64,000 bases of DNA. Source: Tigriopus japonicus. Lineage: Eukaryota; Arthropoda; Copepoda; Harpacticoida; Harpacticidae. Shown here piece after piece: positions 33,434-44,422 of the stretch. The stretch is from positions 3,110,635 through 3,174,634 of the forward strand of contig CM021317.1 of assembly GCA_010645155.1 (NCBI GenBank). The letters run 5' to 3'. Below the pieces are notes generated by a model, which did not search any database, had not been told where the DNA came from, and saw only the letters and a program-made list of their open reading frames with translations. Every line of letters begins with the position of its first letter. The first letter of the stretch is position 1. A program made the translations under genes and the position numbers.

Positions 33434-35203
33434 TATTGTACGACAGCCATCGAAGTGGGAAAAATATTGCTTCTCTTCAAAACTCTCCAAACCACTTGAA
33501 TCAAACAATGCATTTTAAAAGAATGTCAACGGACCGAATTTGCCTTCCTCTCTTCATTTTGCCTATATGAGGATGTATTTGTCCTTACCTTGATCAAAGT
33601 CTCAGCGTTGAAAAAAAATCACACCGTTCTGACTCTTCCGAGAACATCCAGTAAATAACAATCGATCACTTGCCATGACGAATAATGGAGATCGGACGTT
33701 CATATTTGGTTGCATTGATGTGGCAACTGTTTCTCATCCATAATTACACACAAAGTCGGAACTCGACAAGTGTGGGATAGCAAGGGAACGAACAACCTGA
33801 GGGCTCAAAAGCACTTGTCAGTTTCCAAGCATGAACTACATAGAACAACTGATTGTTATGCTAGATGACCAAAAAGCCAAGGATGGTCGCGACAAGTACT
33901 CTGTAAATAACTACAGAACAAAAGTCACAGTACTGATGCGGATTGTGACATACCTTTTTGATTTCTCATTAGGAGATAATGAATCCCTTTATTTTCAGAA
34001 GTAAACTTGGGGGCTAAACATGAAAAATTGCATAAGCAATGGAATGAAAGTCCACAGACACATTCGAGAAAGGAAGTAGGCCCTTGAATGTTTGTCAAAC
34101 TATGAGGGCACCTGTCTCTTTTGCAAACACAAAAAAGGCAATAAACCTGACGACCTTTTAAATGAAGGATACAAAAAATGGTGTTACTTTGTTGTGTGAA
34201 TGACCAGCCTAAGGGGGGAAAACTAAAAAAAAGGTGTATTTTTTTCTTTTACACGTGCCTCCTAAGGAATGACATAAGTGAAATGTTACAACGAAATCGG
34301 TCTCAAGAAATACAAGTTAGTCGACCACGAGAGAGGCACGAAGATCAGGGATGAGAGTGTAAAAATAAGTATTGTCTTCTTTTTCATTTTGAGGCCACTC
34401 ATGACATCAAGGATAGGAATAAAGGGATAGCGTAGAGTGAAACTACTCGACGTCTCGATAAATATATGCATAAATAGTACTGATGTGTTTCGAGTTGGAT
34501 TTTTGTCATAAGGTCTTATGCTTTGTGTTTGGAGATCCATGCTTGAAGCATACTTCATCAATTGACTTCCATCCATTATGCGTCTTTATAACGTTTTCAG
34601 GCTTCTAAAGTGACGCCATACGAATGTCAGCTTCTACGTATAAGATGTTTGACCCAAAATTTGGTAAGAAATGGTCTAGCAGGCTTAAAATACGCTTGAT
34701 GTCAATAATGGAAGCATGCTTGCAGCATGCGTTGGTGCAAACAAAACATATGAGCTATAGTCTTGCTGTTTTGGTCCTTTAGGGTCAAAATATTACGATC
34801 ACTTAACTTCTCCAAAGGCAAGAGATCGAATCTCCCACTAAAATATGGCAGCAATGCCAACTCCAAGTCCTAAAGACGTCCTTGCTAAGGTTGAACTCCA
34901 ACTACTGATGGAAAAAACCAATCTTTCAATCTTTCTCATGCGAGGTTGCTAGCTTTAGGTTTGCCATCACCCCTCACATAGTACAACATCTTGCAAAATC
35001 AAGAAGCAAATTCCTTCTACATAGCGCCCCTGAGCCAAAGACGAATAAAGCAAGGGGTGCCACTTGCGCTCACCTTCAGAAGAAAGCCTTTTTCCTCATG
35101 GAATTCAACCGACAAATGATAGACGCTGAAGGCTAATTGGCAGACCTAGTTGGGCAACCTATCGTGAATATGATTGAAGATTGGATTGTTTCCATCACTA
35201 ACT
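33434..35203. other. Intergenic region with repeat fragments
   Basis: No supported gene. Pieces of the hAT MITE family occur at about 34480-34510 (left end ACTGATGTGTTTCGAGTTGG) and 34760-34880, and the dispersed repeat shared with channel intron 6 is at 34668-34755. Confidence 0.5.
34668..34755 (-). repeat. Dispersed repeat, inverted relative of 9588-9690
   Basis: Shares GGAAGCATGCTTGCAGCATG and flanking words, inverted, with the copy in the channel intron. No known family. Confidence 0.5.
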
Positions 35204-35341
35204 CCAACTCGATTTTGGTTTCAGTGTTGCCATATTCGTCCTTGTTTAGGTATATGGTCAAAAAGTTTAATACATCCTGCCTATTTGCAATTAACCTTAG
35301 AGTCAAAAACGGCAACACACCCAACTCGAAACACGTCAGTA
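35204..35341 (+). mobile_element. hAT MITE, right half
   Basis: Carries the GTGTTGCC, CCTTGTTTAGGT and GTCAAAAACGGCAACAC segments of the family and the terminal CGAAACACGTCAGTA. Its end is separated from the next copy's start by exactly eight bases (GTAGATCC, 35342-35349). Confidence 0.7.
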
Positions 35342-35349
35342 GTAGATCC

Positions 35350-35493
35350 TACTGATGTGTTTCGAGTTGGATTTTTGGCAGTTTTGTCATTTTGTTTTTT
35401 AGGGTCAAAAATCTAATCACAATTAAACTTTTCATCAGTTAATAGACCTTATCTACTATAAAATATGGTAGCTCTGCCAACTCGAAATCATTA
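35350..35493 (+). mobile_element. hAT MITE, left half, interrupted
   Basis: Begins TACTGATGTGTTTCGAGTTG like the complete copy at 57598, runs through AATAGACCTTATCTACTATA and stops at CCAACTCGAAATC where the foldback block begins. The matching right half reappears at 38318-38441. Confidence 0.75.
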
Positions 35494-36667
35494 GAGTCTC
35501 GCGATTCCAAACGTGGAGTGTACACAGTAGTAAGAGACCCAGTCTATGTAGAAACTTCTTTCGCTTTTTATGCAAGTTTTATCAGTGTTTGATGTTTCTA
35601 TTTCATTTTATTCTAGAGCCATTTTTTCTAACTTCAAAAGTTGTGTTCTTGTTATGCACCAAAACTGCATTGGTTTGTCACAACAGTGTTCAAAAGTCCA
35701 CATGTCTGAAAGCTTCCCCAAATCCTTTTTTAAAGTCTGAAATTGATCACTCTGATTTGGTTGACGGACCCTCTTGCCCTCTCCTTTTCCCTTTTTTCTC
35801 CTTCCTCATATGTTGAGATTGACTAATTTTGAAACTGAAGCTGACATTTTAAACCTGTAATAACTTCAAAATGAGGCAAAAACTTTGATGTCCTTAAAAT
35901 TTGAGACTTTTTTATACCACATGTAACAACTTGCTGTTAACTGCTGCCAATTTCAAATCACAGGGGGGATGTCCGAGAGGCATTCAAACTTAGCAAAGTG
36001 AAGGGCGTATTTTCGGAATTTCTCTACCTTCCATTCCAGGAAATGCTATAAATGCCGCTTGAGGTCGCTTTTTTCGACTCTCAATGGAGACAAAAAAGCG
36101 ACCTTCAGCGGCATTTTATAGCATTTCCTGTAATGGAAAGTAGAGAAATTCCGAAAAAATGCCCTTCACTTTGCTAAGTTTGAATGCCTCTCATACAACC
36201 CCAATGATTTAAAATTGGCAGTAGCTAACAGCAAGTTGTTAATTATTGTATCAAAAACAGTCTTAAATTTTATAGACATCAAGATTTATGACTCATTTGA
36301 AAGTTATTACAGGTTTAAAATGTCAACTTCAGTTTCAAAATTAGTCATCCTCTACATATGAGGAAGGAGAAAAAGGGGAAAAGTAGAAGGCAAGAGTGTC
36401 AACGAAATCAGAGCGACCAATTTCAGACATTCAAAAAGGAGTTGGAGAAGCTCTCAGACGTGGACTTTGGGACACCGTTGTGACAAACCAATGCAATTTT
36501 GGTGCATTACGAGAACACAACTTGTGAAGTTAGAAAAAATGGCTCTAGAATGAAATGAAATAGAAACATCAAACACTGATAAAACTTGCATAAAAAGCGA
36601 AAGAAGTTATTACATAGACAGGGTCTCTTTGTAGTGTGTACACTCGACGTTTTGAATCGTGAGACTC
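35494..36667. mobile_element. Foldback element: 1.17-kb near-perfect palindrome, arms ~575 bp
   Basis: From GAGTCTC at the left to GAGACTC at the right the two halves are reverse complements with scattered mismatches and small indels, around a centre at about 36081 (CGACTCTCAATGGAGA). Paired landmarks include GTTTGTCACAACAGTGTT / GTTGTGACAAACCAATGC and CAGGAAATGCTATAAATGCC / GGCATTTTATAGCATTTCCT. No transposase or target duplication is visible. If transcribed, it would form a very long double-stranded RNA. Confidence 0.85.
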
Positions 36668-37119
36668 AATAAGCGTAGCGGGCTAAATGGAGAGAAATGT
36701 CACTCCCATGAGCAAGGGTTTTGTTATGAACACAGTTTGCTGTTTCTCTGCTTCCCCAGTCATGGCGCCAAATTCAAAAATACGACAATAACCTCATGTG
36801 CTTGTGCTTTCACTCGAAATGCAAAAAGGGTTCCAAGCTCCATCAATGAGTTGGACTCAGTTCAAGAAATGTACTTGCAACTCAACCAACATGACTATGG
36901 GTCAAATTATTAAAAATCAGAAAATAATGTGTACCCAGAGGGTACATTCAAATATCAATTCAAGAGTACCAATCAAAACTTTCTAATCGTTTGACATTTA
37001 GGACTCGTGCATCATTTGGTCAACCTGGCCCGCTGTCCAGTTGTATTTCAAAGCATAGATATGCATAGATAGGACAGGCTCAGCCAACTCTCCCTATGAT
37101 TTTGTCGCATGATTCTGGG

Positions 37120-37612
37120 GTAAACTCCCTCCAGGAAAGAATGGTCACCTTTTGCAATCACCCGCCAACTTGGGCTTAAGTGTAAACGACGAAAAAGAAC
37201 GTTAAGACAGTCAAGAGAAGAAAAAGCTTCAAATTGCGTGTTATCTCATCTAAAAACCCAATTGCAGTGGGTAGGAATACCTGTGTTTTCAGATGCCACA
37301 ATTATGACATTAATTCAAAGGCTCTAAAGAACTTTTTGAGCCAAGCTTGCTTTTCAATAGTGCTCATAATCCCCCATGCTCTGGCTTTGAACATTGATTT
37401 GGATGTTTGGCCAATAGTATTTGTGAGTGCCAAAGCAATTTTGGTGTCTGAGGCATATCAAAGAGTGGTTTTGAAACAGTGGTTTCATTTGTGTTGGAAA
37501 AGAGCTCCTGAACTGAGGCTTCAATGATCAAGACCAAGAATCATTTAAGCAATGGTGCAATGCCATCAGTTTGTCAAGAAACTGTTTGTCAATGCCCAGT
37601 GTTCTCTAACTT
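37120..37612 (+). repeat. Dispersed repeat, copy 2
   Basis: Same-orientation relative of 4247-4750, which lies inside the hAT element in the channel intron. Shared long words include AGTGGTTTTGAAACAGTGGT and GCTCCTGAACTGAGGCTTCA. Confidence 0.65.
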
Positions 37613-37711
37613 TTGATAATTAATACATCAATATTCCTTTGAAACTTTGGGCGCATTAACAAAACCATTTTCCACCTATTGTCTAGGAACCACTGTACGT
37701 CAGGACGAATT

Positions 37712-37822
37712 TCAAAAATACACACTGGGTCCGATCATTGTACTATATTGTGAGGTTTTTGCAACAAATGTATTGTTCCGTTGAATTTTCATTGTACTAA
37801 TCGGACCCAGTGTGTATTTTGA
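37712..37822. repeat. 111-bp hairpin repeat, relative at 58930-59065
   Basis: AAAATACACACTGGGTCCGA at the left pairs exactly with TCGGACCCAGTGTGTATTTT at the right. A diverged copy with the shared core TGTTCCGTTGAATTTTCATT lies within the hAT element at 56986-59378. Confidence 0.65.
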
Positions 37823-38317
37823 AAGTAATCCTGGCTTGAGCCATCCTTGTATTGTCCCACAAAAATGAAAATGTCATATCTATCCATATCTATGTTACGA
37901 AGTCGGAGTGTTTAACTACGAAAAGAATAATCTCAGGATAACACAACCTCTTAATCATAACATTTCTGACATTCTCAAATTCGAGTTTGACCAACGTATT
38001 TCATGTTTGAGTGTGCTTTGGGTGTTGGGATGACAATGGGCTTGGATACTAATGGTAAAAGAAGTTATTTTTGTGACCCGTTTGTCTACAATATCAGCTC
38101 AAAAATTGACAAATTTCTGCCTGGGCAGTCGAGCCACTCTTCTTTTTAGAGCACTTTGAGGTGCTCTGCCCAACTCCAGGCTACCAAAGCCAAAGCAATT
38201 TACCACGCAAGCGGCTGAGTGGGAGTGTCTCTTCTCTCCATTTAGCCCTCTAAATAAGCGTAACTACTGATCATAGACCACGGAACTTCATCAAGAAATC
38301 CTTGTACTGATAAAACC

Positions 38318-38441
38318 TCAAAATCGAACTAGTTCGAGTGTTGCCAAATTTGCCAAAGTTTAGGTCTTTTCAAAAAGTTTTATACAACCTGCCCCTTTTA
38401 ACAACGATTCAACACTGGCAGCAGTTCGAAACACATCATTA
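38318..38441 (+). mobile_element. hAT MITE, right half (partner of 35350-35493)
   Basis: Starts in the family's middle (AAATCGAACTAGTTCGAGTG) and ends CGAAACACATCATTA. Together with 35350-35493 it rebuilds one element split by a ~2.8-kb insertion. Confidence 0.7.
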
Positions 38442-38447
38442 GTAAGT

Positions 38448-38647
38448 AGATACACTCAACGGAAACGGAAACTTACCAATTTAGTACAAAATCATATCCA
38501 AAGATGTCAGGAGCACCTCGCGTCCGTCAGGAAGTCAGTCATATTTAGTAAACTAGTAGTAGTTTAGTGACGGACGCGAGGTACTCCTGACATCTTTGGA
38601 TATGAGATTGTTCTAAATTGGTAAGTCCGTTTCTGTTGAGAGTATCT
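38448..38647. repeat. 200-bp palindrome
   Basis: Arms of ~90 bases pair from AGATAC/GTATCT inward through ACTTACCAATTT/AAATTGGTAAGT and GACATCTTTGGATATGA-type words to CGCGTCCGTCA/TGACGGACGCG. The centre is near 38548. It directly follows the end of the hAT MITE right half. Confidence 0.8.
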
Positions 38648-38883
38648 ACAAACTGATCGAAAATCTAAGTGTTTGTGTCGTTTAGGTTTAAGCGTGCACT
38701 CGGGGGTCATGAATCTATCATTTAACTTATGGGTAACTCTGGCCACTATCAGCAATAATCAAGGCAGACAAAATGACGAGAATGGCCTCTCTTTTGACCT
38801 CTATGGTCCGCTCAATTGCATTGAAAGTGACATTTTCATAAGGGCACAATGCAAGTGGCCTTGCCTCCTAAAGACCTTCAGGG

Positions 38884-39970
38884 TTCAAAATTGTAGTTCC
38901 AGTTGGAGCCCTATAATAGCAGAGTACGGTCATAAAGTGCGTCATCTAGCGGATTTCCTGCGGCAACAGCTCGCCACGGCGTTTAATTGAGTTGGGTAAG
39001 TCATTTTTAAGTTCCAAAGTCATTTGAGACCAGTTTTGACGCGAAGAGACAATGCCACATATGTTAACGAGTTCAGTTAATTAGGTCACGGGCCAAAAAT
39101 TGATATAATGTCACTTAAAACTGGCTTAAAAACAAATTTATGAAACTTTTCTTCTGGATAACTGTTAGGCACACTTAGTTCGGTAATGATTCATAATATT
39201 GGTGAAATCTATTAAGCTGTTCAGTTTTTAATGGCTATTTTCGAACACAATTCTCGAAGGACACAATCGGACTTTTGTTCACCCAAATTCGAAGAAGGGC
39301 TCAATAGATTAAGTCAATATTTCGGGTTCAGGCAACAATGATACCAGCTTAGGAATAGGTGATGAGAAAAATTCAGAAAATTGTTTTTAAGCATGTTTTA
39401 AGTGACATTATATCAATTTTTGGCCCGTGACCTAATTAACCAATCTCGACTTTATATGGGGGATTGTCTTCTCACTCCAAAACTGGTCTCAAATGTCTTT
39501 GGAACTTAAAAATGACATCTCCACCTCAATTAAACGCCGTGTCGCAGTTCCCACGATACACATATTTTTGAAGATTGCAACGGTCATTGATCTTTCTTGG
39601 ACAAACTTAAGTGCCGAAAATGTTGATGGTAAAACTCCAAATAGAACCTAAAGCGTTTTTCTTATGAATTTGGGCATAGATCATGCCTGAATTACCTTTT
39701 CAGTAGTCAGGTTTCCATGCCAATTTGAAAGGGATTTTACAAATAATTTCAACCAAAAACCACCACAGGTTCATCAACAACACTAATTTAACCTTTGAGG
39801 CACTTTAGTTAGTCCAAAACTGATGGTTGATCGTTGCAATCTTCAAAAATATGTGTATCATGGGAACTGCGAGCTGTTGTCGCATGAAATCCGCTAGATG
39901 GCGCACTTTATGACCGTACTCAGTTATTATAGTGCTATAACTGGACCTACAATTTTGAATCCTAAAAGTC
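38884..39970. mobile_element. DNA element with ~240-bp inverted repeats (MULE-like or foldback)
   Basis: The left arm 38884-39125 (GGGTTCAAAATTGTAGTTCC...) pairs with the right arm 39400-39970, which carries an extra nested element at 39542-39872. Landmarks: GAGTACGGTCATAAAGTGCG, CATCTAGCGGATTTC, ACGGCGTTTAATTGAG and GGTCACGGGCCAAAAATTGA, each inverted in the other arm. A 275-bp non-coding spacer lies between. No transposase. A partial relative is at about 45045-45090. Confidence 0.7.
39542..39872. mobile_element. Nested 331-bp MITE in the right arm of the long-inverted-repeat element
   Basis: The ends are ~41-bp inverted repeats (TCGCAGTTCCCACGATACAC... with one mismatch). The left arm of the host element is uninterrupted at the matching position (near 38958-38968), so it serves as the empty site. 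Confidence 0.7.
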
Positions 39971-40014
39971 TATGGGCAGGGTGGGCATTTTTCGACATCG
40001 AGAGCATTTTGGAC

Positions 40015-40135
40015 ACCCTAGTGTCCAAAAGTGTCCAAAGTGTCCAAAAATATCCAGAAGGTGTCCAAAAATCCCCAGACGGTGTCCAAAAATCCCCAAA
40101 AGATGTCCATAAGTGTCCAAAAGTCCAACAAACGT
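40015..40135. repeat. Minisatellite of GTGTCCAAAA-type units
   Basis: About nine units containing GTCCAAAA, spaced 10-24 bases, in plus orientation. The same motif forms a second array, inverted, at 44885-44992. The preceding GGGCAGGGTGGGC word is also shared inverted (GCCCACCCTG). The repeat ORFs on both strands are artefacts. Confidence 0.8.
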
Positions 40136-40627
40136 AAAAGAAAGTTGTACAAATCAGACGAAAAACCAATTACACTACATAAGTAATTGAATTCTAAAGA
40201 ATGCATGGTTGTGTCCTTAAACAAAAATAGTTCTATTAATGGGAACATTACTTGGAGAAATAAACTTTGCCATGATAACTTGTTAATAACTTGTTAAAAA
40301 AATAAATGTTTTGTTTATACAATATGGTAAAATGTGTGTAACTGTTCAAAATGTTTCAAGATTTACATTTTATTTCCTCATCTGTAAACAAGAGTCTTGT
40401 CTTTTTTAATAGTATAACAATTCTTTGGCAAAAGCATTATAATACCCACATTGCAATCTGATATCAGTTTGAGTGTGCTTTATTATAGTTAACATTTTTT
40501 GGACAGTCAGGTCAAAAGACTTCTTGCCTCTTGGATGGGAAACACTTGCAACAATGATAAACTTTGTAATATCAATCAAAATACTAAGTAACCTTCTCTT
40601 GTCACAAATCAAGACACAATTAGCTTT
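40136..40627. other. Unique non-coding stretch
   Basis: No gene or element recognised between the minisatellite and the ~100-bp duplication flanking the gypsy copy. Confidence 0.45.
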
Positions 40628-40732
40628 AAAATGTACTCGCATACTATGTTTAACATGAAGTGTGGTGTGAGCGTGTTATTAGTAGTCCCAGTCTCACATT
40701 CGTTTGTTCGTTCATTCCTTCAGTTCAGTCGA
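40628..40732 (+). repeat. ~100-bp direct repeat, left copy flanking the gypsy element
   Basis: Runs from AAAATGTACTCGCATACTAT to CAGTCGA and touches the left LTR. The right copy at 44423-44652 is the same sequence plus a 125-bp solo LTR and its target duplication. The left copy has a 5-base extra (AGTTC-type) near its end. Confidence 0.85.
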
Positions 40733-40890
40733 TGTACGGATGTCTCGGTAGGATATCCTTAGATTTGGTAAAATAAATCTTTATTAGAACGCACATTAAT
40801 GGAAAGTAAACAAGAAAAAGTAAACGTCAGCTTCTTGCATCGAGAAAAGAGATTTAGTGATTCTTGAAGTAAATGTTTCAATCCTTTACA
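40733..40890 (-). repeat. 3' LTR of the gypsy element at 40733-44422
   Basis: 158 bp, reading TGTAAAGGATTG... on the minus strand and ending ...CCGTACA. It differs from the 5' LTR at several single bases. The pol frame ends at the LTR edge, so coding sequence upstream of the 3' LTR has also been lost. Confidence 0.85.
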
Positions 40891-43800
40891 CCCGTGAATA
40901 CACGTTGGAAAGAGCGGGAGCAAAAGTTCTCTGTCTTCTGCCAAATAGCCATTGGGATGGACACAACCCATCATCCTTGGGACAATTCCTTTATTCTAGT
41001 AAAGCGATTTGGAATTGTTTCCAATCGCCATCCACCTTATTTAGCATAGCTTTGGCTATCTTGCAATGTACTTCGCAAAAACCATTGCTTTGGGAAAAGT
41101 AGGGCGAAGACAATTCATGGTCGATGCCGAGATCAAGACAGAATTTCTTGAATTCTCCTCTAAATTGGGGTCCTCCATCGCTTCTGACAACACAAGGTAT
41201 GCCGTAATCCATAAACCACTCAAAGAGGATTTTGGTGATTGCTTCGGTGTTCAATTTCGTCAAACGTGATACACACATCCAATTGGAATAACGGTCAACC
41301 ATGATTAAATACTTCTTGGATTTAAATTCAAACAAATCAACAGATACACACTCGAAAGGTCGTGAGGCCGATGTAAGCTGAAGTGGTTCTGGTGCTTGAC
41401 TGGGACGGAGCTCTTGGCATTTCGAACATGATTGGACCATTTGATTATTATCATTTGTTATGCCAGGCCAAAAGTATAAAGATTTGGCTAGTGACCTGGT
41501 TTTTCTTTCGCCTTGATGGGAAAGGTGTAAATCGGCAAGAACCTTTCGTCTTCCTGCCTCAGGAACAATCATACGACAGTTCTGAACCATAAGTAAACCA
41601 GTATTTGGATCCAGAGAAATGTTGTTCCATTGTTTTGAATACATTTTTGCCGGATGTGACATTGGAAGGGTTTTTGAAGGGCTTTGATTGAACTTGACTT
41701 CGTTGCCGAACTGGACTTTCTTCTTTCACAACGTGATTCCATTACTTTGGCAGCGCCCGAAGACTTCAATCATACGGATTTTGAGTTCTTCCAGCGTTGA
41801 CCCATAAATAAGAATGTCGTCCACCAACTTCAAGACACCCGGAATCCCAGACGACGCCTTGTCGGTCTTGGCACAGAAGTGATCTCCTGATGAGCACAAA
41901 CCCATGGGACAACGCTTGTACCACTTTCTCACCCCAAGTGGAGACATGAACGTTGTCAATTTGCGTGATTCCAAGTCTAACTCGCATTGCAGATATCCCT
42001 TGAGACAGTCGTTTACAAGGAAATATTTTGCCGTTCTTGGAATGGATGCAGCCAAGTTGCGAGGAGATTCGAATTTGTGAGGCATGCGTTGAATCTTCTT
42101 GTTGAGTTGTGAGTAGTCAACAACAATCCGTGCATCTTTGATGATCTCGCCATTCTCACCGATCTTGTCTGGTTTTGGCACAACCAGAGAGGGACTACAC
42201 CACGTGGTTGGCTCAGTTGCAGTTTCGGTGATTCCTGCCTCGTCCATAAAGGTATCCTCTCGCATAACAGCTTCACGATATGCAAAAGGGACCGATCGGG
42301 CAACAGTAATGTTGATGGGTCTCACATTTACTTTGGGATCCAGATATTTGTGCATAGGCTCTCCCGTCATGGGTCTCAACTTATTCGTGACGAAAACGTC
42401 GGGAAAATCGTCGTATATCCGCATGATTTCTTCACGGTCATTCTTGGTTACCTCCAAATTGGCTAGCGACGATCGCACTTGAATCACATCTCGTTCTAGT
42501 AAAGGGAAAGATGGAGGTAACATGCCCAATTCGATCATGTGGTGCCATGAAATAAGAATATCATCATGAAGATCAGGAGTGACAAATGCAGACACTGCAG
42601 CCTCATACTTTTTTAGATGAGCAATGTTCAGATTGACATATCCGTGACAAACGAGAGATGATTCATTTGCCGCGATAATTTCTGGACAAACATCTCTCTG
42701 GATAGGGATCCTGTATCGTTTGACCAGATCGTGCGATATCAAAGTCTCGGTGCAACCGCTATCAGGAAGACCAAGCATCGAAAACGGGTCACCTTTATCC
42801 GGGAATACTTCTATTTGAGCCCGAGGGGTTTCCTTTGTGGTTCTTGTTGTGTTGGTATTGGCGTGTATAAGATCTCGAGGCTTGGACGTGAAGTTAGAGG
42901 ATTGATAATCATCATTGAACCCATTGGACATGGAATTGCGAGCAACAAGCGTGTAATCATGTGTCTTGATGTTCCTGGCAATAATGGTTGCAGAGGTGAT
43001 CGGAGTGGACTTTGTTGCAGAAGTCACTTGTGAGATGTTCCCGTTGGATTTTGTCTGCCAACCGGATTTGGACTTTTCGTCCTTCTTGCGCTTTTCACAA
43101 CAAGAATCGAAGTGATTGAGATTTTTGCAATAACCACATGTATGACCTTTGGCAGGGCAAACTTCGGGATGTTTATCCATGTTACCATGACAATAACGAC
43201 ATCTGTTCCCATTTTTGGATTTGATTGAACCACCCTTCTTCTTCGATTTATACGACGATGCCTTGGCTACACTCACCTTGGTGTTACCAGAAATGCAGTT
43301 CTCAACCACACTAGCCCTCTGCCATGAACGGCCAATCCTGAGAAGTTGAGATTTGGTCGGTGGTTTTGCCTTCTGATTGGTGTCACTAGTATCGCTTTGT
43401 CTGAGAAACTCTCTTCTAAGTTCTTTATCATTCACTCCAGTACACAATCTCAAAACATACAATATTAGGTCCTCAGAAAGATTTTTGAGATCTGCCTCGT
43501 TACCTTCCATTGTCAATCTTAAATACCAGTCGTTGAAGCATTCACCCGGTTTTTGATTGCACGTGAAAAAAGACACAAGCCTTGTTAATGGAGGGATATG
43601 CTCAAGAAAAAGCTGCTCAAGTGCATTGACGCAACTATTATCACCGAAGATTTGGGTACTTTCGGTGATGTTGGCAGAGAGCATATGCTGAAGTTGAAGG
43701 TGCATGCAGTTCTTGAGATAAGCCTGCTGTTCGATTATGTCCAGATTGGACATGGAATTCGATAGATAATACACCTTAAATGCTTGCCTCCAAGTAGTGA

Positions 43801-44209
43801 ACTCGACGAGACTGGACTCGAGGGTAAGTTCCGATGGCTTGAGTGCTTCGTTAATGCGCGTAGGTTTCTTTTGTTCATTATTAGAATTGCTTGTGGAGTT
43901 CTTGGGAACCAATCGTCGGATCTGACGGCCGCAATCTTCTAAGATGTTGATGGCATCAGCGAAGGCCTTGTACTTCGGATCTTTGGCCAGGCTGTCGGCA
44001 ACAATTGAGTGCTCGGAACAGTAATTGGCCAAATGCTCACGGAGTGAGGGAATGGAGAATTGTTTCTCCTCCAAGATCTCAGTACTGATTGCCTTGATCA
44101 CAAAAGAATCGGGATCCTTGATGACATCCTTCACGTCATTTTGAATGCGCCTCATAGAACGTTGAAAGTCCTGGAGTTGAAGATCAAAGATGCCGATCAC
44201 CTTGTTCAT
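40888..44209 (-). pseudogene. Gypsy gag-pol with RNase H lost and two in-frame stops
   Basis: Residues 1-827 (44209-41729) hold gag, a zinc knuckle region (CRYCHGNMDKHPEVC and CGYCKNLNHFDSCC), protease (LPDSGCTETL) and reverse transcriptase (RIVVDYSQLNKK, FLVNDCLKGY, LVDDILIYG). A TGA at 41728-41726 follows; the same frame continues with VQFGNEVKF and passes directly into the pre-integrase segment, so the RT connection and RNase H are deleted in frame. Integrase (41662-40994) has the HHCC finger (HLSHQ...CSKCQ) and the three acids in SVDLFEF, RSDGGPQF and FCEVHCKIA. A TAA at 40993-40991 cuts it; the frame then resumes (PSQWLFGRRQR) to the LTR. The copy is inactive. Confidence 0.85.
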
Positions 44210-44264
44210 GATGCCAATTTGTCAGTCGTAGTCGGAGAGGAAGTCCGTCACCAACACTGCGCCA

Positions 44265-44422
44265 TGTACGGATGTCTCGGTAGGATATCCTTAGATTTGG
44301 TAAAAGAAATCTTTGTTAGAACGCACATTAATGGAAAGTAAACAGGAAAAAGTAAACGTCAGCTTCTTGAATCGAGAAAAGAGATTTAGTGATTCTTGAA
44401 GTAAATGTTTCAATCCTTCACA
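44265..44422 (-). repeat. 5' LTR of the gypsy element at 40733-44422
   Basis: 158 bp, beginning TGTGAAGGATTG on the minus strand and ending CCGTACA next to the primer-binding-site-like TGGCGC. Confidence 0.85.

Larger units (their letters stand above)
36668..38317. other. Rest of the block inserted in the hAT MITE
   Basis: Non-coding. An inverted pair of ~45 bases (about 36674-36716 and 38216-38260, around GGGCTAAATGGAGAGAA) lies near its ends. It holds the dispersed repeat at 37120-37612 and a small hairpin at 37712-37822. Confidence 0.5.
40733..44422 (-). mobile_element. Ty3/gypsy-type LTR retrotransposon, 3.69 kb, internally deleted
   Basis: Both LTRs are 158 bp (40733-40890 and 44265-44422), TG...CA on the minus strand, with a few differences. 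In minus orientation the right LTR is followed at once by TGGCGCAGTGTTGGTGAC, a primer-binding-site-like sequence beginning TGG. The pol frame runs from 44209 to 40888, broken only by two stops. Instead of a 4-6-bp target duplication, the element is flanked by ~100-bp direct repeats. Confidence 0.85.

Noticed and set aside
40015..40135. ORFs with VQKSP- and DTFW-type repeats
   Set aside because: They are translations of the GTCCAAAA minisatellite on either strand.
40991..41662. Integrase ORF as a separate gene
   Set aside because: It lies in the same frame as the upstream gag-pol, separated only by a TGA, and belongs to the same retrotransposon.
42138..42482. Plus-strand ORFs within the gypsy bodies (also 61407-61763 and 62364-62729)
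   Set aside because: They are shadows of the minus-strand polyproteins with no domain content.
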